Below, in pieces: positions 32,795 through 44,479 of a DNA stretch of 64,000 bases; within the stretch, counting starts at the first letter, position 1, and each line of letters begins with the position of its first letter. The notes under the pieces were generated by a model that worked only from the letters and a program-made list of their open reading frames with translations, had not been told where the DNA came from and did no database searches. This DNA is from Chelydra serpentina (taxonomy: Eukaryota; Chordata; Testudines; Chelydridae). Location: contig JBAIAC010000042.1 of the NCBI GenBank assembly GCA_037349315.1, positions 8,122,001 to 8,186,000 on the forward strand. The letters are read 5' to 3'. A program made the translations under genes and the position numbers.

Positions 32795-35700
32795 ACCATT
32801 GAGAAGGAGGAAAATCAAGTAAGAAAGGATACAGCAATGGCGAAAGGAGCCGCAGTGAGTAGGAGAATGGATATTAAGAGGAAGGGTAGTGCTGATACCA
32901 GTTAGACAGACGATACTGGCAGTAGAATGACTGTACCCAATTGGGCAAAACCAAGCAGCAACAGTTAAGATGTTTGTACACCAATGCAAGGAGCCTGGGT
33001 GACAAAATGGAGGAACTAGAACTACTGGTGCTGGAAGTGAAACCAGATATTATAGGGATAACAGAAACATGATGGAATAATAGTCATGACTGGAGTACAG
33101 GTATTGATGGGTATGTGCTGTTCAGGAAAGACAGAAATAAAGGCAAAGGTGGTGGAGTAGCACTGTATATTAATGATAAGGTAGACTGTAAAGAAATTAG
33201 AAGTGATGGAATAGATAAGACAGATTTTGTTTCAGCAAAAATCACTTTGGGGAAGAAAGCTACCAGAGGTTCTCCCGGGATAATCTTGGAGTCTGCTACA
33301 GATCAGGGAGACCTCTTTTTAATGTTTTTAATTAAACAAATTCTACTGGGAATTGTGTGATTAAGAGAGACTTTGATTTCCCAGATATAGATTGGAGGAC
33401 AAGTGCTACTAATAATAGTAGGGCCCAGATTTTCCTGGATATGATAGCTGACAGATTTCTTCACCAAATAGTCGCTGAACCAACAAGAATCATAGAATAT
33501 CAGTGTTGGAAGGAACCTTAGAAGGTTATCTAGTCCAAGCCCCTACTCAAAGCAAGACCAATACCCAATTTTTGCCCAAGATTCCTAAATGGCCCCCTCA
33601 AGGATTGAACTCACAACGCTGGGTTTAGCAGGCCAAGGCGCAAACCACTGAGCTATCCTTTGCCCCAGGAGGAGATGCCATTTGAGATTTGGTATTGGTA
33701 GGCAGTGAGGCCCTCATAGACGAACTGGTTGTAGGGGACAGCATTGGTTTGAGTGATCATGAGCTAATTCACTTAAAACTAAATGGAAGGATAAACAAAA
33801 CTATATCTGCAACTAGGGTGCTTGATTTCAAAAGGGCTAAGTTAAAAAAATTAAGGGAATTATAACGGAAGTGGACTGGACTGAAGAACTTCAGGATCTG
33901 AATATGGAAGAGGCTTGGAATTACTTTGTCAAAGTTGCAGAAGATATCTGAAGGCAGCATCCCAAGCAAGGGGAAAAAATCTATAGGGAAGGATTGTAGA
34001 CCAGCCCAGATGAGAAAGCTTCTCAAACAGGTGATTAAGAGAAAGCTTGCAAGGAATGGAAGATGGGATGTTCAGCAAGGAAAGCTGCCTCATGGAGGTC
34101 AATGTGTTGGGATAAAGTGAAAACTGCCAAAAGCCAAGCAGAGTTGGACCTTGCAAAGGGAATTAAAACCAACAGTAAAAGGTTCTATAGCCATATATAT
34201 AAGAAGAAAACAAGGAAAGAAGAAGTGGGACTGCTAAACACTGAGAATGGGGTGGAGATAAAAAATAATCTAGACATGCCCTAACTCCTAAACAAATACT
34301 TTGCCTCAGTTTTTAATTAGGCTATTAAGAGCTTAGGGGTAGTGGCAGGGTGGCTAATGGGAATGAGGTTATGGAAGTAGAAATTACCACGTCCGAGATG
34401 GAAACTAAACTCAAACAGTTTAATGGGACTAAATCGGGGGCCCTGGATAATCTCCATCGAAGAATATTAAAGGAATTGGCACATGAAATTGCAAGCCAAA
34501 TAGCAAGGATTTTAATGAATCTGTAAACTTGTGGATCATATCCTAGGACTGGAGAATTGCAAATATAATATCTATATTTAAGAAAGGGGGGGAAATAGTG
34601 AGCCAGGAAACTACAGATCTGTTAATTTGACCTCAATTGTTTGCAAGGTCTTAGAACAAATTTTGAAAGAGAAAGGACATAGAGATAAACAGTAATTGGG
34701 ATAAAATACAACATGGTTTTACAAAAGGTAGATTTTTCCAGACCAACCTGATCTCTTCCTTTAAGAAGATACCTGATTTTCTAGACAAAGGAATTGCAGT
34801 AGATTTAATCTACCTGGATTTCAGTAAAGCATTTGATACAGTTCTACATAGGAAATTATTTAGTAAAACTGAAGAAAATGGGGATTAATATGAGAATTGA
34901 AAGGTGGATAAAGGAACTGGTTAAAGGGGAGACAACAATGGGTCATACTGAAAGGTGAACTTTCTGGCTGGAGGGAGGTTACTAGTGGAGTTACTCAGGA
35001 ATCAATCTTGGGACCAATCTTATTTAACATTTTTATTACTGACCTTGGCACAAAAAGAGGGAGTGTGATAATAAAAAGTAAAGATGACACAAAGTTGGGA
35101 GGTATTGTCAAAACAGAGGAGGACTGGAACATCGTACAAGAAGATCTGGATGACCTTGAAAACTGGAATAATAGAAATGGGATGAAATTTAATAGTGCAA
35201 AGTGCAAGGTCATGCACTTAGGGACTAACAACAAGAATTTTTGCCATAAGCTGAGGACCTATCATTTGGAAGCGACAGAGGAGGAGAAAGACCTGGGTGT
35301 ATTGTTTGATCACAGGATGACCATGAGCTGCTAATGTGATGCGGCCATGAAAAAGACTAACACAGTCCTAGGATGCATCAGGTGAGGTATTTCCAATAGA
35401 GAGGGAAGTGGTAGTACCATCATACAAGGCACTGGTGAGACCTCATCAGGAATACTGTGTGCAATTCTGGTCTCCCATGTTTAAGAAAGATGAATTCAAG
35501 CTAGAACAGATGCAGAGCAGGGCTACTAGGATGATCCAAGGAACAGAGAACCTACCTTATGAGAGGAAATTCAAAGAGCTTAGCTTGTTTAGCCTAACTG
35601 AAAGAAAGCTCAGGGGAGATATGATTGCTCTCTATAAATACATCAGAGGGATAAATACTAGAGAGTGAGATGAGTTATTTAAATGAAGTACCTGTGGACA

Positions 35701-36345
35701 CAACAAATTGATATACACTGGCCACCAACAAGTTTAGGCTTGAAATTAGAGGAAGGTTTCTAACCATCAGAGGAGTGAAGTTGTGGAACAGCCTTCCAAG
35801 GGGAACAGCGGGGTCAAAAATCCTGTCTTTAAGACTGATCTTGATAAGCTTATGGAGGGGAGGGTATGATGAGATTTCCTACAATGGCATGTAGCTGATC
35901 TACATCTGCTAGCAGCAAATATCTCCAGTGGCTGGTGATGGGATGCTAGATGGGGAGGGCTCTGAGATACTACAGAGAATTTGTTCAAAGGTATCTGCCT
36001 GGTGGGTTTAGCCCACATGCTCAGGGTCTAACCGATTGCCATATTTGGGGTTGGGAAGGAATTTTTCCCCAGGTCAGATTGGCAGAGACCAGGGAGGGTT
36101 TTCACCTTCCTCTGCAGCATGCAGCACAGATCACTTGCTGGTTTAAACTAGTGTAAATGGTGGATTCTCTGTCACTTGAAGTCTTTAAACCATGATTTGA
36201 GGACTTCAGTAACTCAGCCAGAGGTTAGGGGGTCTATTACAGGAGTGTGTGTGGGGGGATGAGGTTCTGTGGCCTGCAATGTTCAGGAGGGCAGACTAGA
36301 TGATCATGATGGGCCCTTCTGGCCTTAAAGTCTGAGTCATTAGAT
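32795..36345 (+). mobile_element. CR1 LINE, degenerate, near full length (copy A)
   Basis: Endonuclease-region words MEELELLVLEV, PDIIGIT and GYVLFRKDRNKGKGGGVALY lie at 33005-33180. RT words follow ([10 protein letters not shown] near 34815; GPILFNIFITDL at 35008). The ORF2 tail is at 35408-35668. The 3' tail ends ATGATCATGATGGGCCCTTC. Many frameshifts and stops. A Cry SINE is nested at about 33486-33666. About 105 bp present in copy B (53193-53296) are missing near 32797. Confidence 0.85.
33486..33666 (-). mobile_element. Cry-type SINE nested in CR1
   Basis: Antisense copy: ATCATAGAATATCAGTGTTGG tail on the left, reversed B box AGGATTGAACTCACAACGC and A box AACCACTGAGCTATCC on the right. 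The equivalent site in copy B lies within a deletion. Confidence 0.9.
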
Positions 36346-36359
36346 CAACCAGTCTGAGC

Positions 36360-37260
36360 TCCTGCGTAACAATAACCACAGAATTTCCCCGGGTACCTCT
36401 GCACTGAGCTCAATAACTTATTTGGCTAAGACGTACCTTCCAGAAAGGCAGCCAGTCTTGATTTGAAGATATCAGGAGATGAGAATCCACCATTTCCCTT
36501 GGTAGTTTGTTCCAATGGATAGTCACACTCATTGGCAACAAACTGTGCCTTATTTCTCATTGAAATGTGTCTGGCTTTAGCTTCCGGCCATTGGTTCTAG
36601 CTGTGCCTTTCCCTGTTCCACGAAAGAGCCCTTTGATAACCAGTGTTTTCTCCCCAGGAAGATGCTGATACACTGTGATCAAATCAACTCTGTCTCCTCT
36701 TTGATAAACCGAACACATCGAGCTTTCTAAGTCTCTCACTGGAAGATACTTTCTCCAGTTCTCAAATCGTTTTTATGGATCTTTTCTGCTCCCTCGCCAA
36801 TGTTTCAACATCCCTTTTAAAACGTGCACCCCAGCGCTGCCCACAGTATTCCGGGGGGGGGGATAGCTCAGTGGTTTGAGCATTGGCCTGCTAAACCCAG
36901 GGTTGTGAGTTCAATCCTTGAGGGGGCCATTTGGGGATCTAGGGCAAAAATTGGGGATTGGTCCTGCTTTGAGCAGGGGGTTGGACTAGATGACCTACTA
37001 AGGTCCCTTCCAACCCTGATAGTCTATGATTCTATGATTCACCAGTGCTCTTTACAGAGGTGAAATCCCCTCCCTGCTCCCCTGTTTATACAGCCAAGGA
37101 TCGCATCAGCCCTCGCCCCGCAGCATCTTGCTGGGAGCTGATGTTGAGTTACTTGTCCACTGTAGCCCCTACCCATGCTGTGACGGGGGTGAGAGTCAGA
37201 CACGCGAGCTTCCCCGGAGAAGGGCAGAAATGAGATTGCACCATGTCAGTGCCTGAGATG
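36360..37260 (-). mobile_element. CR1 3' region, split by a Cry SINE (copy A)
   Basis: Antisense. The open stretch 36557-36739 encodes the RGDRVDLITVYQHLPGEK block of the CR1 ORF2 tail, in a subfamily different from the young copies. The same fragment is at 54836-55585 in copy B, without the SINE. Confidence 0.65.
36853..37039 (+). mobile_element. Cry-type SINE, present only in copy A
   Basis: A box GATAGCTCAGTGGTTTGAGC, B box GGTTGTGAGTTCAATCC, CR1-like tail ending in TCTATGATTCTATGATTC. Copy B reads through the site (GTATTCCAGTATCGGTGTCA at about 55331). Confidence 0.93.
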
Positions 37261-38470
37261 AGGGAGTGACAATGACCGACAGCACAGATGGGAAAATGAC
37301 TCTGCCCAGGACCGTGCGCAAGGCACAAATGAAACCACCTCTTGGAGCAGATGCATACTCAGATTCCTCTCATTCAAATCCCGTTTGTGTCTAGTCCAGA
37401 AACACTGAAACTGCTTATAATGAATTACCAGCTATTATTGATTAATGTTAACTATTAATTATTGACTATGAGTGACTTACCCAAGGTTGTAGGGAGAGGC
37501 TGCGGCTGAGCAGAGAAGAGACCTCAGGTCTTCTAAGTCACAGGCTGGAGCCCTAACTGCTGTAGTACCCATCCTCTGGAAAAAAATTAAGGTAGAGCAG
37601 TAAATGCTCGGGAAAAGATTGTGACAGCTGCTTCTTAATCTGTAAGGAATCCAGTCTCCATTCAGTGCATTTCTGATGTACACCCTTTTTCTGTGCGGTG
37701 CTCAATACTGCCCAAGACATTCTGAGGGCCCTCAAGTCCCACAGAAATCCAGGGAGGAGATACTCAGCAGGAGACACGAAGCATCTGAGGATTGGGCTGG
37801 GATGGTGCATAGGAATCTGCCCCCCAGAAAAGTCTGGAGAGGCAGCTGATAAGTAGTTGAGCAACTGGAGGCCAAGGTCCCTGAGAAAATAATGATTTGT
37901 CAGGGAGAGAGATGGGGACGGCCAGCCAGCAAGGAAGAGGGTGAGGGGAGCACAGACAGAGGGATGTGTAAGGGCAGAGATGATCACTGGGTCTCTGTTC
38001 TGATTCATCCATTTTTCTAGCTGTGAACCACAAAGAAACTGACTCTGAAATCCTTACTCCGGCAGAGCTTCCAGCGTGTGAAGACACTGTCCAAGGCGGG
38101 TGTCTCAGAGCAAGGGCTGTTTATGAGCAAGGACCTGAGGATTTTCCCCAAGGCTAGTGACACTTACCTTCAAATATCCACAGGAAGCAGTGAGCTCCCC
38201 ATCGCCAGTGACTGGGTCTGGTGTCAGTCAGCCTTCTAGTCTCAGTTCTTGGGCAGACACCTGGCTGTGGCTGCTGGGATGGGCGTCTCTCACTGCCAGA
38301 GTTGATTGTTGGCATCACACAAACCCTTAATGTCTCCTACTCTGGATTCTTGCGGGGTTTATCAGGGAAAGCAGCCAGCCCTGGCCCTTGCCGCTGCTGT
38401 TAGGATCTCCCTTAGGACTGCTGTCAGTGATCCTCTGGATTCCCTCCATAGGGGAATTGTGCCGTCATAC
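37261..38470. other. Duplicated unique sequence (copy A), MIR-like scrap
   Basis: No gene recognised. 37465-37560 resembles a reversed MIR core (GACTTACCCAAGGTTG, then CAGAGAAGAGACCTCAGG, GTCACAGGCTGGAGCC). The partner is 55586-56800. Confidence 0.5.
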
Positions 38471-38489
38471 TTGTTAAAACAGTGTAACA

Positions 38490-41095
38490 TCACAAGAAGG
38501 GCTAGTCTGGGTCAGACTAATGGTCCATCTAGTCCTGTGTCCTGTCTCTGGCAGTGGCCGGTGTCAGATGCTTCAGAGGGAATGAACAGAGCAGGGAAAT
38601 TATCAAGTGATCCATCCCCTGTCGTCCAGTCCCAGCTTCTGGCAGGCAGAGGTTTAGAGACACCCAGAGCATGTGTCCCTGACCATCTTGGCTAACAGTC
38701 ATCGATGGACCTATCCTCCATGAATTTATCTTATTCTTTTTTGAATCCAGTTATACTTTTGGCCTTCACAACATCCCCTGGCAATGAGTTCCACAGGCTG
38801 ACTGTGCATTGAATGAAGAAGAACTTCCATATGTGTGTTTTAAACCTGCTGCCTATTAATTTCATTAGGTGACCCCTAGTTCTTGTTTTATGTGAAGGGA
38901 TAAATATCACTTTCTTATTTACTTTCTCAACATCATTCATAGTTTTATAGACCTTTATCATATCCCCCTTTAGTCCTTTCCAAGATGAACAGTCCCAGTC
39001 TTTTTAATCTCATCTCATATGGAAGTTGTTCCATACCCCTAATAATTTTTGTTGCTCTTTTCTGTACCTTTTCCAATTCTAATATATCTTTTTTGAGATA
39101 GGGCAACCAGAACTGCATGTAGTATTCAAGGTGTGGGCGTACCATGGATTTATATACAGGCATTATGATATTTATTGGTTTATTATCTATCCTTTTCCTA
39201 AAGGTTCCTAAGATTATTAGCTTTTTTTGACTGCCGCTGCACCTGGAGCAGATGTTTTCAGGGAACTATCCACAATGGTTCCAAGATCTTTCTTTAATGG
39301 TACCAGCTAATTTAGATCCCATCACTTTGTATGCATAACTGGGATTATGTTTCCCAATGTACATTGCTTTGCATTTATCAATATTGAATTTTATTGACTT
39401 TTATTCCTACCCTTTGTTTCCTGTCTTTTTAACCAGTTACTGATCTATGAGAGGACCTTCCCTTTTGAGCCTTTGGTGAGGGACCTTCTCAAAAGCTTTC
39501 TGACAGTCCTAATACACTATTGGGGGAGGGATAGCTCAGTGGTTTGAGCATTGGCCTGCTAAACGCAGGGTTGTGAGTTCAATTCTTGAGGGGGACATTT
39601 AGGGATCTGGGGCAAAAATTGGGGATTGGTCCTGCTTTGAGCAGGGGGTTGGACTAGATGACCTCCTAAGGTCCCTTCCCACCCTGAGATTCTATGATTC
39701 TATTATATCCCCTGGATCACCCTTGTCCACATGTTTGTTGACACCCACGAAGAATTCTAATAGATTGGTGGGGCATGATTTCCCTGTACAAAAGCTGTGT
39801 TGGTTCTTCCCCCATCACGTTGTGTTCATCTATGTGTCTGATAATTCTGTTCTTGACTATAGTTTCAACCAATTAGCCTTGTACTGAAGTTAGGCTTACC
39901 GCCCTGTAATTGCCAGGATCGCCTCTGAAGCCTTTTTCAAAAATCATTACATTAGCTACCCTCCATTCATCTGGTACAGAGACTGATTTAAGTGCTAGGT
40001 TACATACCACAGTTAGTAGTTCTGCAATTCCATATAAATTCCTTCAGAATACCATCTGGTGCTGATAACTTATTACGGTTTAATTTATTAATTTGTTCCA
40101 AAACCTCCTCTATTGTCATCTCAATCTGGGACAGTTCCTCTTATTTATCACCTAAAAAGAATAGCTTAGGTGTGGGAAGCTCCCTCACATCCTCTTCAGT
40201 AATGACGGATGCAGAGAATTTGTTTAGCTTCTCCGCAATGGCCTTGTTTTCCTTGAGTGCTCCTTTCACACCTTGATCGTCCAATGGCCCCACTGACTGT
40301 TTGTCAGGCTTCCTGCTTGTGATGTACTTTAAAAAATTGCTTTTCGTTTTTGTGTCCTTAGCTAGTTGCTCTTCAGATTCTTTCTTAGTCTGCCTAATTC
40401 ATACTTGCATACTTGACTTGCCAGAGTTTATGCTCCTTTCTATTTTCCTCAGTAGTATTTGACTTCCAATTTTTAAAACATATCTTTTTGTCTCTGACCA
40501 CCTCTTTTACTTTGCTATTAGCCATTTTTCTGGACCTCTTACTTTTTTGGCGGGGAGGGGAAGTATAAATTCAGTTTGAGCCTCTATTATAGTGTTTTTA
40601 AATACTCTTCATGCAGTTTACAGGCATTTCACCCTTGTGACTGTTCCTTTTAATTTCCATTTAACTAGCCTCCTCATTTTTGTGTAGTTCTCCTTTTTTA
40701 GATTAAATGCTACTGTGGGGATTTTCCCCTACAAGGATGTTTAAAGTTAATTAGATTATGGTCACTGATACTGAGCAGTTCATCTATATTCACCCTCCTG
40801 GACCAGATCTTGTGCTCCACTTGAGATTAAATCAAGGATTCCCTTTCCCCTTGTGGGTTCCAGGACTAGCTACTCCAAGAAGTAGTCATTAATGGTGTCT
40901 AGAACGTTTATCTCTGCGTCCCATCCTGAGGTGACATGTACCCAGTCCATATGGGGATAGTTGAAATCCCTCATTATTATTGCATTTTCCGCCTTTGTAG
41001 CCTCTCTAATCTTCCTGAGTATTTCATAGTTGCTGTCCTCATCCTGGTCAGGTGGTTGGTAGAATATTCCGACTGTTATGCTCTGCTATACTGCC
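38490..41095 (-). mobile_element. CR1 LINE, degenerate, long (copy A and spacer)
   Basis: Antisense. The ORF2 tail is at 38731-39163 (SLWNSLPGDVVKAKSITGF; KVQKRATKIIRGMEQLPYEM). The RT region runs to about 40080 and endonuclease-side sequence to about 41095. A Cry SINE is nested at 39522-39703. In copy B the same element stops at 57698, which marks the duplication edge. Confidence 0.75.
39522..39703 (+). mobile_element. Cry-type SINE nested in CR1
   Basis: GGGGGAGGGATAGCTCAGTGG start (A box), B box GGTTGTGAGTTCAATTC, CR1-like tail with TCTATGATTCTAT. Confidence 0.93.
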
Positions 41096-41239
41096 TCAAA
41101 GCCGATGCAAAAGGCATCCTAATCCCAAAGGAAATCTCCTGTTTTCCCATGTGCTGTTGCTGTCTGTGTGTGAAGAGCCCAAGTGAATGGGAAATATGTT
41201 TAAACCCCTTTAATAATATGTAACTTCTGCATACCCCCT

Positions 41240-41410
41240 TCCACCTGTGGACCTCAAGGAACATTGCAAAGGATTGCAAGTATAATTATCCCCATTTCAT
41301 AGAGTGAAAAACTGAGGCACAGAGGAGGGAAGTGATTCCCAAATGATCAAATAACCAAGCCTTGGCATAGCTAGGAAATAGCACTCCAACATCCTCTGTC
41401 AAAATGCACT
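41240..41410 (-). repeat. Old amniote SINE/LINE tail (MIR-like)
   Basis: ATTATCCCCATTTCATAGAG, AACTGAGGCACAGAGG and AAGTGATTCCCAAATGATCA are the reversed MIR-type core. A matching block lies at 58020-58145, also just before an RTE-like fragment. Confidence 0.55.
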
Positions 41411-41460
41411 CTCCTGGACAGTGGACCACATGCGCCGAGACCTGAGTTTATTAACTTAAT

Positions 41461-42715
41461 ATGAAGCAGCTGGCAAAGATGATGAGAATCAAAACCGGCA
41501 ATCCAATGCTTTTCAGCCTTCCTCAGTGCTCACGTTCCACTGTCATACCACAGAGTTGGTGTCACCGCAGTTCTATAGATCTGCAGCTATGCAGAAAGCT
41601 GGATGTCATGACGTCCCCACAGATGTCACTGAAAGGCCTGAAATGTGGTGGCAGCTGCTGCCATACTAGTGCCCCCTACATGTGAGCATCCTCCAGCCCT
41701 GTCAATGAAGCCGCCCAAGTATCTGAGAGTTGCCACCTGCCTTATGTCCCACCCAGACAGTTTAATACTGAGCTGCTTGTAATTTGGAACTGGATGATAA
41801 TGGCCAATTACTTAGTTTTATCCGGATTAATGACCAGATCAATGCATGCTGTCTCTTGTTCAACCAGATCAGCTGTCAGCTGCAGCAGCTCACCAACATG
41901 AGCCAACAAGACAATGTCATCAGCGTTTCTGAGACCTTCAAGCAGCATGGTGTTCAGTTCAACACCTCTGACAGCTGCCTCCTCATATTTATCCATCAAC
42001 CAGTCGATGCTAGGGTGACCAGATGTCCCGATTTTATAGGGACAGTCCCGATTTTTGGGTCTTTTTCTTATATAGGCTCCTATTACCACCCACCCCTGTC
42101 CCAATTTTTCACATATGCTGTCTGGTCACCCTAGCTGATGCTGATATTGAAAAGTGATGGGGAGAGAATGCAGCGTGGCCTAACTCCCGTGGAGATAGGA
42201 AACCCCATGCCATATACCGGCCATTAACTCAAATGCAGCTTTCTGTTCCATTATAGAGCTCTTCTATCAATTACGCTATCTTCCTAGGGATGCTGAGTCG
42301 CTGCCTCATCAGACCCCAGAAACTTGCCCAATTCACTGAATCAAAGGGCTTATGGAAGTCTATAAAAAGTGCTGCGTATGGCTGATTAAATCCAGCCATC
42401 TTTTCATACGGATGTCTCAAAGGGTAAAGATCTGGTCATGATGGAATGACCAGGTGTAAAGATGTACTGAGGATCTCATTCTTTGTCATGAAGTGCATCT
42501 TTGATTTGAGATAATAACACAGAAGCGAAAACGTTCCTTGGGATTGACAGTAGCGTAATACCTCTATATGGTTGCTACATTTGGCCTTATCATGCTTTTT
42601 GGACAGAGGCAGAATACGCCCTGTGACACTGGCAGGCCAGGTGCTCATGCCAACGCCCCTAGGTTTCACTGAACATTGACAAATATATAGCTGGAAACCA
42701 ATCTGGCTCACCTGT
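41461..42715 (-). mobile_element. RTE-like LINE fragment
   Basis: Non-LTR retrotransposon, antisense. Translated in pieces it shows YRGITLLSIP (RT start), FDSVNWA (motif A region), NADDIVLLAHVGELLQL then INPDKTK (motif C and after) and TLRYLGGFIDRAGG. Frames are broken. The clade is judged by resemblance to RTE-type RTs and is not certain. A hAT MITE interrupts it at 42011-42133. Confidence 0.6.
42011..42133. mobile_element. hAT-type MITE, 123 bp, perfect TIRs
   Basis: TAGGGTGACCAGA at the left, its exact inverse TCTGGTCACCCTA at the right. Flanks GTCGATGC (42003-42010) and GCTGATGC (42134-42141) form an 8-bp duplication with two mismatches. It is inserted in the RTE-like LINE. Confidence 0.88.
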
Positions 42716-42716
42716 G

Positions 42717-43690
42717 TGTTGGTATTGTTAAAATAGATATTAGATTTATAAAAATGTCTTTAGTGTTTAGACTTTAAGGAATGCTTGTAAGTTACTGCCA
42801 GCATTAATCTCACTTATAATGTCTGTATCCCATGTTTTAAGGTAATATTTAAATGTTTGCTCTGAAATTTGAGTCCCTCCCCCAGTCAGAAGAGAATCGT
42901 TACCAAGTGTGAAATACTAGTTTGCCCCAGGAGTAGTTATCTCTAGTCCACAAAAGAAGGCCCATAGACACCAGAAGAACCATTGTGGAACATTAGAGGA
43001 CAAAAGACCCAATACCCATGACAAGGCCTTATCCCACTAGCTTGAACTCTGGGAGAAGGGAATACAAAAATCCCTGACAAGAAGAAACTGTATGTCTGTG
43101 CTGCTTGGACTTTGGGAGGTCAAGAGTTCTAAGCATAAGCAAGGGATCCCCAGCTGCTTAGCATGGGTTATCCCTAAAGGACACACAGAGCTTGCATATT
43201 ACAGCAGCTTCTATCACTTTTTGAAACCTAAGACTGCAACTCATTTGTGTGTGTGTGTTTACCCGATTTAACCTTGTAAATAACTCCCTCGGGTTTTTTT
43301 TCTAAGCTAACAAATCCTTAGATAGTTTACTATAGGATTGGCTACAAGCATCAACTTTGGTGTAAGATCTAAAGTGCAATTGACCTGGGGTAAGTGACCG
43401 GTCCATTGGGACTGGGAGTAACCTAAATATTATTTTGATTTTTGGTGTAAGGGACCATCTATCGCAAAGGCAGGCTTACTTAGGTGGCAAGACAGACTGG
43501 AGTGCCCAAGGGAACTGTCTGTGACTCCATGTTAAGGCTATGGTAGTGCTTGAGGAGTTCCCACTTGATAACCGGTTGGTGAAATCTAAGTCTAGAACTC
43601 ACAGCCAATGTGGGGGTTGTGCCCTGCTTCTGAACAGTCTGCCCTGAGGTTGGTACACATGCTCTTCAGCCACTTCAGACAGCCTGCACA
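42717..43690 (+). mobile_element. Probable LTR
   Basis: Starts TGTTGGTATTG at the end of the RTE-like fragment and can be ended at CCTGCACA. The composition and layout (AT-rich first part, later CCCTGAGGTTGG) suit a turtle endogenous LTR, and no coding sequence is seen. The right edge is uncertain and no target duplication was found. Confidence 0.45.
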
Positions 43691-44475
43691 TCAGCCTGAA
43701 TACTCCTGGCTACACTTACCCCCCCTCTCCCTTCTTCAGTTGCTCCGGTCCCCTGGGGCTCACCCTGGAATCTCCCACAGGGGTCCTCCCCCCTTTACCC
43801 CTGTCACCACCATCCCACCTTCACCGTATATGGAGCTGGGGAAATTTTTCCCCTCCTTAGCCCTCCCCTTCTTTGTCCCCTTGGGGTGGTCAGATGGCTG
43901 AGCCCCCAGTCATTCGGAGGAGCCACCCAGCAAATCTGAGAGTGGGGAGCGCCAACGGGCCAGAGCAGGGAGCCGGGCCCAGCCCTACAGGATGCTGCTG
44001 TGGGGTGAACGTGGGGCAGGCTGGCTCTCCAACCTCCCTCCCCTCCTTGATGGGGCCTCATCTACTGGGATAGAGACAGCTACCCCCACACTGAAGAGTG
44101 GGGCCTGACAGTTACCCTTTGGGGGAGCTCAGTGAATCTTCACCAGCCCCCTAGGGTGATGGGCCTGAGGGGAGAATCACTGGCTGGAATGCTCCGGCCT
44201 CTGCTATGCAGGAGATGTGACTAAAATGATCAGAATTGATTTTTTTCACCTTAAAATGTATGTATATAGGAGCTCCTCTCCCCCCAGGAAAAGTGGGTTA
44301 ACAGGGAAATGTGAGTCTTGCAGGCTGGAGAGTAGATGTGAGCAATGGAGGGGTGGGGGGATTGTGAGTCTGGGCCCTTCTCTCTTTCCTCAGCTGAATA
44401 GAAAGGAGCAAAGGCAAACCACCTCCAAAGATTTTAACTTTTTGACAGAAAACTGAAAACAACAGTTTATATATA
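43691..44475. other. Spacer between duplicons, no gene recognised
   Basis: C-rich to 43900, then mixed sequence. The motif CTCCCCTCCTTGATGGGGCC near 44037 matches the sequence near 26500 on the left of Harbinger copy A. Confidence 0.35.
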
Positions 44476-44479
44476 TATC

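Larger units (their letters stand above)
27384..39386. repeat. Segmental duplication, copy A
   Basis: Direct-orientation partner of 45120-57698. The order is the same in both: Harbinger Myb half, solo LTR, olfactory receptor, CR1 (+), CR1 (-), unique sequence, CR1 (-). Matching stretches look well above 90% identical by eye. The left edge lies in the Harbinger element and is imprecise. At the right edge copy A runs on through an uninterrupted CR1, while copy B stops. Confidence 0.9.

Noticed and set aside
37553..38087. Antisense frames at 37553-38087 and 55833-56347 as a duplicated host gene
   Set aside because: The frames are disrupted differently in the two copies, have no domain, and cover a MIR-like scrap.
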